Shown here piece by piece: positions 1-6,066 of a DNA stretch of 51,713 nt (position 1 is its first letter; each line of letters opens with the position of its first letter). The stretch lies in NCBI GenBank assembly GCA_050693875.1, contig JBOGWP010000111.1:1-51713 (forward strand), written 5' to 3'. A program made the translations under genes and the position numbers. This stretch comes from JBOGWP01 sp050693875. Lineage in GTDB: Bacteria > Actinomycetota > CADDZG01 > JAHWKV01 > JBOGWP01. The notes beneath the pieces were generated by a model. That model saw only the letters and a list, made by a program, of their open reading frames with translations. It had not been told where the DNA came from and did not search any database.

Positions 1-216
1 GCTCTGCCTCAGCGGAAGGCCGTGATGCAGCAGGTGGTGGAGAAAGTCCAGGTAACAGATCGGGACAACATCCTCCCGATCTTCAAGGTGCCGCTGGTCT
101 CTTCTTCTTTGGGAATTTTTCGACCACTGTACGGATCGGTGCCCCCGGCAGGATTCGAACCTGCGGCCTCTTGCTCCGGAGGCAAGCGCTCTTATCCCCT
201 GAGCTACGAGGGCTGA
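1..216 (+). CDS. C-terminal fragment of a probable site-specific recombinase, running into tRNA-Arg
   Basis: The frame is open from the first base of the window and stops at 214-216, so this is the end of a gene that starts upstream. The first 30 or so residues (RKAVMQQVVEKVQVTDRD, then an ILPIFKVPL stretch) resemble the C-terminal tail of serine-type recombinases found beside tRNA genes. From residue 47 on, the frame is simply the antisense reading of the tRNA-Arg gene (VPPAGFEPA is the usual antisense tRNA signature). The catalytic part is outside the window, so the family is inferred from the tail alone. If correct, a mobile element ends at this tRNA. Moderate to low confidence in function. 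Confidence 0.45.
   Translation, partial: ALPQRKAVMQQVVEKVQVTDRDNILPIFKVPLVSSSLGIFRPLYGSVPPAGFEPAASCSGGKRSYPLSYEG
140..213 (-). tRNA. tRNA-Arg (anticodon CCG)
   Basis: The minus strand folds into a complete cloverleaf. The 7-bp acceptor stem pairs GCCCTCG with CGGGGGC, including one T-G pair. The anticodon stem CTTGC/GCAAG encloses the loop CTCCGGA with anticodon CCG, which reads CGG codons. The T stem GCAGG/CCTGC encloses TTCGAAT. The discriminator base is A, and CCA is not encoded (the next bases are CCG). A recombinase-like reading frame crosses the whole gene on the other strand. Confidence 0.93.
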
Positions 217-223
217 CCTGGGC

Positions 224-229
224 ATTGTA
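224..229 (-). promoter_or_regulatory. -10 box for tRNA-Arg
   Basis: On the minus strand the hexamer TACAAT lies 10 bases upstream of the mature tRNA 5' end, so transcription would begin a few bases before the tRNA. No convincing -35 hexamer is visible in the G-rich sequence upstream. Inferred from position and consensus only. Confidence 0.4.
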
Positions 230-276
230 GCCTCGGCCCCCCCGCCCGGTCGGCCGAGACGGCTGGGCAAGCAGCC

Positions 277-282
277 TATTAT
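277..282 (+). promoter_or_regulatory. Candidate -10 box for the response regulator-argS-lysA operon
   Basis: TATTAT, the only AT-rich hexamer between the tRNA and the response regulator, ends 17 bases before the start codon at 300. This would give a leader of about 10 nt. There is no clear -35 element, and the leader has no strong ribosome binding site. Tentative. Confidence 0.35.
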
Positions 283-299
283 TCGGTGACGCCTCCGCC

Positions 300-701
300 A
301 TGACCAAGATCCTCGTCGCCGACGACGACCCCGTCATCATCAAGCTCCTCCAGGTCAACCTGGAGATGGAGGGCTACGAGGTGATCACGGCCCGCGACGG
401 CGAGGAGGCCGTGCAAAAGGCCAGACAGGAGCGTCCCGATCTCGTGATCCTGGACATCATGATGCCGAGGATGGATGGCTGGAGTGCCCGGCAGGCCCTT
501 CTCAACGTGCCCGAGTTGGCCGACACCCCGGTCATCTTCCTCTCGGCCCGGGCGCAGCAAGCCGACCTGCGCAAGGGGTTCGAGGCGCGCGTGGCCGAGT
601 ACGTCACGAAGCCGTTCGATCCGTCGCTGCTCCTGGACATCGTTCAGCAGATCGTGAGCGGCACCTACCAGGGCAAGGATCGGCCGGCGGACGCGCCGTG
701 A
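300..701 (+). CDS. Single-domain response regulator (CheY-like receiver)
   Basis: A 133-residue protein that is essentially one receiver domain, with no output domain. The acidic pocket is DDD at 8-10, the phospho-acceptor Asp is D52 in VILDIMMPRMDG, the conserved Thr/Ser position is S82 and the conserved Lys is K104 in TKPF. It should be phosphorylated by a sensor kinase and act through protein contacts in the cytoplasm. Its stop codon overlaps the GTG start of argS (GTGA at 698-701), so the two are translationally coupled, which is an unusual partnership for a tRNA synthetase. No partner kinase lies next to it; the kinase genes in this window are far away. Confidence 0.9.
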   Translation: MTKILVADDDPVIIKLLQVNLEMEGYEVITARDGEEAVQKARQERPDLVILDIMMPRMDGWSARQALLNVPELADTPVIFLSARAQQADLRKGFEARVAEYVTKPFDPSLLLDIVQQIVSGTYQGKDRPADAP

Positions 702-2335
702 TCACGGAGCAAATCCGAGAGCTGCTTCGAACAGCCCTGCGGTCGCTGGGCGCGGAGGGGGTCCTGCCGGCGCCACCGGAGCGCATCGAGGTCGAGCGTC
801 CGAGGGTGTCGGAGCATGGGGACTTCTCGGCAAACGTCGCGCTGACGATGGCGCGGGCAGCTGGGATGAGCCCGCGGGAGCTTGCCGACCGAATCGTCGG
901 CGCCCTGGCGGAGCCGTCCTGGCTGGCGAAGGTCGAGGTGGCCGGCCCGGGGTTCATCAACTTCTTCCTGTCGCATGGGTGGCTCCACGACGCGATCGGA
1001 CAGATCGCCGCCGAGGGCGATGCGTACGGACGGTCGAGCGCCGGCTCGGGCGACCGCATCCAGGTGGAGTTCGGCTCCCCCAACCCGACCGGCCCCATCC
1101 ACATTGGCAACGCACGCAACATCGCCTACGGCGACATCCTCGCCGGCGTGCTGGAGGCCTCGGGGTACACGGTCGAGCGGGAGAACTACGTCAACGACGC
1201 CGGAGGCCAGATCGATGTCTTCGGCCGGTCGCTCGAGGCGCGCTATCTGCAGGCGCTCGGCCGCGACGCCGAGTTTCCAGAGGAGGGGTACGCCGGGGCC
1301 TACGTGAGCGACCTCGGACGGGAGCTGGCCGGCGAGGTGGGCGAGAGGCTCGTTGGCAAGATCGACGAGATCCGGGAGTGGGGCCTCGCCAGGATGCTCG
1401 ACGGACAGCGGGCCACCTTCGAGCGCTTCGGCGTGCGGTACGACCGCTGGGCATTCGAGCGGGACCTGCACACGTCCGGCGCCGTGGCCGCCGCGATCGA
1501 GCAGCTCACCGCGGCCGGTCACACCTACGAGGAGGAGGGGGCGATCTGGTTCCGGGCCGAGGCGTTCGGAGCCCCCAAGGACCGGGTGCTCATCCGCTCC
1601 GCGGGCAACCGCAAGCCAACCTACCTGGCCGCCGACGCGGGCTACCTCCTCGACAAGCTCGCTCGCGGGTTCGACCACCTCGTCTACCTGTGGGGGGCGG
1701 ATCACCACGGGACTGCGGCGAGCCTGATGGCGGTGGCGCGGGCCCTCCAGGCCGACGACCACGTCGAGATCATCCTGTACCAGTTCGTGAGCTTCACCGG
1801 CGGACGCATGTCGAAGCGCGCCGGCGAGATCGTCACGCTCGACGAGCTGATCGACGAGGTCGGCGTGGACGCCGCCCGCTTCACCTTCCTCACTCGCAGC
1901 CCGGACTCGTCGATCGACTTCGACTTCGACCTCGTGAAGGCGCAATCGCAGGAGAACCCCGTCTACTACGTGCAGTACGCCCACGCCCGGATCTGCTCGA
2001 TCGTGCGCAAAGCGGCGGAGCAGGGCATCGTGCTGCGGCCGATCGAGGAGACCTCCCTCGGCGAGCTGGTCCACGAATCGGAGTACGAGCTGATGCGCAA
2101 ACTCGCCGAGCTCCCCGAGACCGTGGAGGTGGCTGCGGCCCTCCGGGCTCCCCACCGGCTGACCGGCTACGTGCTCGACCTGGCCGCGCTCTTTCACGCC
2201 TTCTACCGCGACTGCCGGGTGATCGGCGACGACCCCGCGCTCACCCAGGCACGTCTTCGCCTGTGCGACGCCACCCGCCAAGCGATCGGCAACGTGCTCG
2301 GGCTGCTCGGCGTCTCGGCCCCGGAGAGCATGTAG
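698..2335 (+). CDS. argS: Arginyl-tRNA synthetase
   Basis: Class I aminoacyl-tRNA synthetase that charges tRNA-Arg with arginine using ATP. The 545 residues match the usual family length. The N-terminal additional domain contains EHGDFSANVA (39-48). The HIGH-type motif is PTGPIHIGN (130-138), and the second signature is the ArgS-type GRMSKRAGEIV. The C-terminal part has the DALR-type helical anticodon-binding domain, including the YVQYAHARICSI stretch. The GTG start is chosen because it overlaps the TGA of the response regulator gene; lysA follows with no gap. The argS-lysA order is common in Actinomycetota, where homoserine genes often follow; they are absent here. Confidence 0.97.
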   Translation: MITEQIRELLRTALRSLGAEGVLPAPPERIEVERPRVSEHGDFSANVALTMARAAGMSPRELADRIVGALAEPSWLAKVEVAGPGFINFFLSHGWLHDAIGQIAAEGDAYGRSSAGSGDRIQVEFGSPNPTGPIHIGNARNIAYGDILAGVLEASGYTVERENYVNDAGGQIDVFGRSLEARYLQALGRDAEFPEEGYAGAYVSDLGRELAGEVGERLVGKIDEIREWGLARMLDGQRATFERFGVRYDRWAFERDLHTSGAVAAAIEQLTAAGHTYEEEGAIWFRAEAFGAPKDRVLIRSAGNRKPTYLAADAGYLLDKLARGFDHLVYLWGADHHGTAASLMAVARALQADDHVEIILYQFVSFTGGRMSKRAGEIVTLDELIDEVGVDAARFTFLTRSPDSSIDFDFDLVKAQSQENPVYYVQYAHARICSIVRKAAEQGIVLRPIEETSLGELVHESEYELMRKLAELPETVEVAAALRAPHRLTGYVLDLAALFHAFYRDCRVIGDDPALTQARLRLCDATRQAIGNVLGLLGVSAPESM

Positions 2336-3640
2336 GTGCCGCACACGCTGAAGCACGTCCTGCCGCTCACCGGGCAGGTCAACGGCCGGGGGCACCTGGA
2401 GATCGGGGGCTGCGACACCACCGACCTGGCCGCCGAGTTCGGCACGCCGCTGTTCGTCTTCTGCGAGCAGACCTTCCGTACGCGCGCCCGAGAATTCCGC
2501 GCCGCGTTCCCCGACTCCACCGTCTACTACGCAGCCAAGGCGTTCCTCTGCCGGGCCATCTGCCCCCTCGCCGAGGAGGAGGGGCTCGGGATGGACGTCG
2601 CCTCGGGCGGGGAGCTGCACGTCGCGCTCGCAGCCGGGTTCCCGCCGGAGCGCTTGATCCTGCACGGCAACAACAAGTCGGATGCCGACCTCGCCCGTGC
2701 CGTCGAGAGCGGGATCGGCCGGATCGCCCTCGATAGCGTCGAGGAGGTGCATCGGGTGGCGGACATCGCCGACGACCTCGGGCGACGCCAGACGGTGCTC
2801 ATCCGGGTCACCCCGGGCGTGGAGGCCCATACCCATTCCCACATCCAGACCGGCCAGGAAGACTCGAAGTTCGGGCTGTCGATCGAGGGCGGGCTGGCGA
2901 TGGAAGCCGCCCGTCAGGCTGCCGATCGCGGGAGCCTCGACCTCGTCGGCGTCCATGCCCACATCGGGTCGAACATCTTCTCCTACGATCCGTTCGGCAA
3001 GTCGGTCGAGATCATCTTCGAGTTCCTTTCCCGGGTCGAGGCGACCCTCGGGGTCTCGCTGCATGAGGTCAACCTCGGCGGCGGCGTGGGCATCCCCTAC
3101 CTTCCCGGCGACTACCCGGCCCGGCTCGACGTGTTCGCCGACCTCCTCACCTCGACCGCCCGCCGCGAAGCGGAGCGGCACGAGATTCCCCCGCCCGACC
3201 TCGCCTTCGAGCCGGGCCGGTTCCTGATCGGCAGCGCGATGGTCACCCTTTACCGCGTCGGCGGGATAAAGCGAATCCCCGGCATCCGCACGTACGTCTC
3301 GGTGGATGGCGGGATGAGCGACAACATCCGCCCGGCCCTCTACGGGGCGCGGTACGCCGCGTTCCTCGCCAACAAGGCGCGCCACGATCCGTCGTCCGTC
3401 GTAACCGTGGCGGGCATGCACTGCGAGTCGGGTGACATCCTCGTGCGAGACGTGGCGCTGCCGGACTCGGTGGCGCGCGGCGACGTGCTCGTCATGCCGG
3501 CGACCGGGGCCTACGGCTACTCGATGGCCTCCAACTACAACAAGCAGCCGCGCCCGGCAGTCGTGCTCGTGAGCGACGGCGACGCCCGGGTGATGGTCTT
3601 GCGCGAATCTCCGGACGACCTTCTCCGACTCGACGCCTGA
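2336..3640 (+). CDS. lysA: Diaminopimelate decarboxylase
   Basis: PLP-dependent fold type III decarboxylase that converts meso-diaminopimelate to lysine, the last step of lysine synthesis. The Schiff-base lysine is K68 in YYAAKAF, followed by the family motif DVASGGEL. Further signatures are the HAHIGSNI loop, the glycine-rich phosphate-binding stretch NLGGGVGIPY, EPGRFLIG, and GMHCESGDIL with the conserved catalytic Cys. The length of 434 residues is normal. The GTG start directly follows the argS stop, so it is the third gene of that operon. The next gene is preceded by its own stress promoter, so the operon probably ends here. Confidence 0.97.
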   Translation: MPHTLKHVLPLTGQVNGRGHLEIGGCDTTDLAAEFGTPLFVFCEQTFRTRAREFRAAFPDSTVYYAAKAFLCRAICPLAEEEGLGMDVASGGELHVALAAGFPPERLILHGNNKSDADLARAVESGIGRIALDSVEEVHRVADIADDLGRRQTVLIRVTPGVEAHTHSHIQTGQEDSKFGLSIEGGLAMEAARQAADRGSLDLVGVHAHIGSNIFSYDPFGKSVEIIFEFLSRVEATLGVSLHEVNLGGGVGIPYLPGDYPARLDVFADLLTSTARREAERHEIPPPDLAFEPGRFLIGSAMVTLYRVGGIKRIPGIRTYVSVDGGMSDNIRPALYGARYAAFLANKARHDPSSVVTVAGMHCESGDILVRDVALPDSVARGDVLVMPATGAYGYSMASNYNKQPRPAVVLVSDGDARVMVLRESPDDLLRLDA

Positions 3641-3665
3641 TCGGCGCGCCCCCAAACGGGTCCGG

Positions 3666-3690
3666 GTTTACCCCTGGAGACGGCGGGTAC
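3666..3690 (+). promoter_or_regulatory. SigB/SigF-type promoter of the KGG stress gene
   Basis: GTTTAC, a 13-base spacer and GGGTAC match the stress sigma consensus (GTTTAA, 12-15 bases, GGGTAT) closely. The predicted transcription start is about 35 bases before the GTG start codon at 3734, leaving room for the GGGAG ribosome binding site at 3721-3725. A SigB-like sigma gene lies immediately downstream, which supports the assignment. Confidence 0.7.
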
Positions 3691-3733
3691 CCAGAAGGGA
3701 GGAAAGACCCCTGTTCGCCCGGGAGACCAACGC

Positions 3734-3946
3734 GTGAACGAAAGACCGGACATGGATGCCAACACCAAGAAGATGTCCAGAGCTGAAGCAGGCCGCAAGG
3801 GCGGGCTTTCGACCAAGCAGCGCTACGGCGAGAAGTACTTCAGCGAGATCGGCAGGGTGGGTGGGCGCAAGGGCGGCCGCTCGACGAAGCGGAAGTACGG
3901 GATCGAGTTCTACCAGCAGATCGGCCGGAAGGGCGGCTCGCACTAG
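3734..3946 (+). CDS. GsiB-like KGG-repeat stress protein
   Basis: A 70-residue hydrophilic, lysine- and glycine-rich protein carrying the stress-induced KGG repeat (PF10685 type): AGRKGGLSTKQRYG, then GRKGGRSTKRKYG and a final IGRKGG. Proteins of this kind (B. subtilis GsiB, LEA-like) are made under general stress and are thought to protect the cell during desiccation or heat. The exact molecular role is not established. The GTG start is chosen because GGGAG lies 8 bases upstream. A SigB-type promoter precedes it, as for gsiB itself, and the cognate sigma operon is the convergent neighbour. A short GC hairpin (3935-3952) overlaps the stop codon. Confidence 0.85.
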   Translation: MNERPDMDANTKKMSRAEAGRKGGLSTKQRYGEKYFSEIGRVGGRKGGRSTKRKYGIEFYQQIGRKGGSH

Positions 3947-4037
3947 CGAGCCCTGCCCTCACCCGCATCCCGTTTCGCAACACCGCCGGCTCGCCGCCGC
4001 CGGGCGACCCTGACCTGACGTGGGCGCCGGCCGGCCC

Positions 4038-4799
4038 CTAACTCCTCTCCTCCCCGCCCTCGGCGGCTTGACGGAGGTGGGCGAGGGTTCGGGCGAGCAG
4101 CCGGGAGACGTGCATCTGTGAGATCCCCAGCTTCGCCGCGATGCTGCTCTGCGTCTCCCCGGCCACGAACCGTAGGTAGAGGATCTCTCGCTCGCGCGAC
4201 GGGAGCTTCTCGAGCAGGTGAGCCACGCTCGACCATGCTTCGAACAGCTCGAGCGCCTCGTCCTCGCTGCCCAGCCTCGACAAGGAGTCCGCGCCGTCCT
4301 CCCCGGTCGGAGCGTCGAGCGATATCACCGTGTAGGCCTGGGCGGCATGGGTCGCCTCGACGACCTCCTCCACCGTGAACCCCGACCGCTCGGCGATCTC
4401 GGAGATGGAGGGCGAGCGGCCAAGCTCCTGGGTGAGGGTGGGAACGATCTGGGCGAGCTGAAGGCCGATCTCCTGGAGGCGGCGCGGCACCCGAAGCGCC
4501 CACCCCTTATCGCGGAAGTACCGCTTGAGCTCGCCGATGATCGTCGGCGTGGCGTAGGTGGAGAACTCCACCTCTCGCGCGGGGTCGAAGCGGTCGATCG
4601 CCTTCAGGAGCCCCAGACTGGCCACCTGGATGAGGTCGTCGAGAGGCTCGCCGCGCCCGCGGAATCGCCGCGCCAGGTACTCGACGAGGGGGAGGTGAAG
4701 CCGAACGAGCTCCTCACGCGCGGAAGGATCGTTCGGAAGGCGGGCAAACAGCTCCCGCGTCCGAGCGTGATCGAAACCTCCCCCCTGTCGCTCCTGCAT
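4038..4799 (-). CDS. SigB/SigF-family stress sigma factor
   Basis: Group 3 sigma-70 factor of 253 residues, the usual SigB/SigF length. Region 2 includes DDLIQVASLGLLKAIDRF and the promoter -10 reading segment GELKRYFRDKGWALRVPRRL. Region 3 follows, and region 4 has the helix-turn-helix around ETQSSIAAKLGISQMHVSR. The frame is open for 53 codons further upstream, but that part overlaps the anti-sigma gene out of frame. The ATG at 4799, two bases after the anti-sigma stop codon, is the natural start. It probably recognises the GTTT/GGGTA promoters seen at 3666 and 5203, and should be held inactive by the neighbouring RsbW-like protein. Confidence 0.92.
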   Translation of the reverse strand: MQERQGGGFDHARTRELFARLPNDPSAREELVRLHLPLVEYLARRFRGRGEPLDDLIQVASLGLLKAIDRFDPAREVEFSTYATPTIIGELKRYFRDKGWALRVPRRLQEIGLQLAQIVPTLTQELGRSPSISEIAERSGFTVEEVVEATHAAQAYTVISLDAPTGEDGADSLSRLGSEDEALELFEAWSSVAHLLEKLPSREREILYLRFVAGETQSSIAAKLGISQMHVSRLLARTLAHLRQAAEGGEERS

Positions 4800-4801
4800 C
4801 C

Positions 4802-5182
4802 CTACTCCCGACGGAGCCGCTTGAGCAGACGGAAGGCCGGAAAGACGTCTTCGTAGAGGAAGAACACCGACTCGTCGGTGAGCCCGGCCATCACTTTCCA
4901 CGCCAGCGTCTTCTCCGCCCTGGGTGGGGGCCACTCGGCCGGGTGGGCGTCGGTGCACAGCACCGCCTCGAGGGCATCGGGCGACGAGAACACCCGCAGG
5001 ACGATCTTTCCGGCCCCCGGCCGCAGGTCCACGAGATACGCAGCACCCTCCGTGACTGCGATCCGCAGATCGTCGATGTCGTCGAGGGAGAATCCCCGAC
5101 GAGCCGCTCCTGCGGCCGCCACCACACGAAGCAGATGGAGGTATTCGGGGTGAGCCGGGATCGTGAGGGTTATGTCGGGCAT
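4802..5182 (-). CDS. RsbW-like anti-sigma factor (GHKL ATPase fold), degenerate N-box
   Basis: A 126-residue protein placed immediately upstream of the stress sigma gene, as rsbW is. The LTIPAHPEYLHLLRVV start, the DIDDLRIAVTEGAAYLV helix and the later strand pattern fit the RsbW/SpoIIAB fold. The canonical N-box has ExxxN; here the Asn position is Tyr (TEGAAY), so kinase activity is doubtful while sigma binding may remain. Many actinobacterial homologues share this loss. The ATG at 5182 is chosen because the longer frame upstream has no family similarity and runs into the divergent rsbV region. Expected role: cytoplasmic sequestration of the adjacent sigma factor. Confidence 0.8.
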   Translation of the reverse strand: MPDITLTIPAHPEYLHLLRVVAAAGAARRGFSLDDIDDLRIAVTEGAAYLVDLRPGAGKIVLRVFSSPDALEAVLCTDAHPAEWPPPRAEKTLAWKVMAGLTDESVFFLYEDVFPAFRLLKRLRRE

Positions 5183-5202
5183 TGCCTGAGCATCGGTGAC
5201 GG

Positions 5203-5228
5203 GTTTGTCGCTCGCGCCGCGGGGGTAA
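5203..5228 (+). promoter_or_regulatory. SigB/SigF-type promoter of the rsbV operon
   Basis: GTTTGT, a 14-base spacer and GGGTAA match the stress sigma consensus. The predicted start of transcription is about 25 bases before the TTG start of rsbV. This predicts that the sigma factor activates its own antagonist operon, a positive loop known from other SigB systems. Confidence 0.65.
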
Positions 5229-5259
5229 CCTTCGAAACGGGCAGCGTGGGGACCAATCG

Positions 5260-5616
5260 TTGAAAGACTTCGACGTCGAAGCTCGTGCCGAGGGGGACTG
5301 GCAGGTCCTTCGAGTGCGCGGCGAGATCGATGTCTATACCGCACCCGCCCTCGAGCGTGCCATCACGGAGCAGCTCGATCTCGAAAGCCCCCGGATCGTG
5401 ATGGACCTCGCTGAAGTCTCCTTCGTAGACTCCACCGGGCTGTTGGCAATGATCGGTGGCGTCCGCAAGGCGCGCGAGCGCAACGGATCCCTGGTCTTGG
5501 TCCGGCCCAGCACAAGGCTTCAGCACGTGCTCAGAATCACCGATCTCGAGTCGATCCTGCCTGTATTTGACACCGTGGAGGCGGCGCTGAAACCAGTCGA
5601 CCAGCAAAGAGCGTGA
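5260..5616 (+). CDS. rsbV: Anti-sigma factor antagonist (STAS domain, RsbV-like)
   Basis: A 118-residue single STAS domain. The phosphorylatable serine is S58 in SFVDSTGL, with VLRVRGEIDVYTAPALE at the start of the domain. In the family, the dephosphorylated protein binds RsbW and frees the sigma factor. It diverges from the rsbW-sigma operon with a 77-base gap and is preceded by a SigB-type promoter. The start is TTG; no better start lies nearby. Its last bases overlap the next gene (GTGA), so the two are coupled. Confidence 0.92.
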   Translation: MKDFDVEARAEGDWQVLRVRGEIDVYTAPALERAITEQLDLESPRIVMDLAEVSFVDSTGLLAMIGGVRKARERNGSLVLVRPSTRLQHVLRITDLESILPVFDTVEAALKPVDQQRA

Positions 5617-6053
5617 GCATACCCAGGGTTCAGGACCGAATCGAACTCGAGATCTCCCCCCTGCCCGAACATGTGGGGACGGCGCGCCTCGTTGTAGCAG
5701 CCGCGGCGAGAAGCCTCGGGGTCGACGAGGAGTCGGTCGCGGACCTCAAGATGGTGATCTCCGAACTCTGCACCGAGGCCATCGAGAGCCGGCAGCTCGC
5801 TCCTTCGGAGGAGCCCATCCGTATCCGCCTGTTCGCCATGCCCGAATCGCTCGAGGTCGACATCAATTCCGGGGTCGGGGAACTCCGTTCGTTGCCATAC
5901 GTCGGGAAGCCCCCCGAGACGCCGGAGCGCCTGGAGCGATCGCTGCGCGGCAACGTCATCTACGCGCTCTTCCCGGACGTCCAGTTCCTCCCGGACGATA
6001 CCGGGGTCGCAGTGCGTTTCTCCGTGCCTCGCGAGCCCGAACTCGGCGCATAG
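5613..6053 (+). CDS. Second RsbW-like GHKL protein, degenerate N-box
   Basis: A 146-residue protein with the anti-sigma ATPase layout: a LVVAAAARSLGVDEESVADL helix region followed by LKMVISELCTEAIES. The catalytic N-box Asn is replaced by Glu (SELCTEA), so it may bind partners without phosphorylating them. The GTG start overlaps the rsbV stop by four bases. It probably works with the RsbV-like protein and either competes with, or complements, the anti-sigma factor encoded on the other strand. The later ATP-lid motifs are poorly conserved, so its biochemical activity is uncertain. Confidence 0.75.
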   Translation: MSIPRVQDRIELEISPLPEHVGTARLVVAAAARSLGVDEESVADLKMVISELCTEAIESRQLAPSEEPIRIRLFAMPESLEVDINSGVGELRSLPYVGKPPETPERLERSLRGNVIYALFPDVQFLPDDTGVAVRFSVPREPELGA

Positions 6054-6066
6054 CGGCGAGCGCCGC

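Noticed and set aside
665..3655. A 996-codon open frame on the minus strand opposite argS and lysA
   Set aside because: It is the antisense shadow of two certain genes in GC-rich DNA; its translation has no family-like motifs. The same holds for long frames at 6151-8658, 33046-34875, 45102-46703 and 46865-48862.
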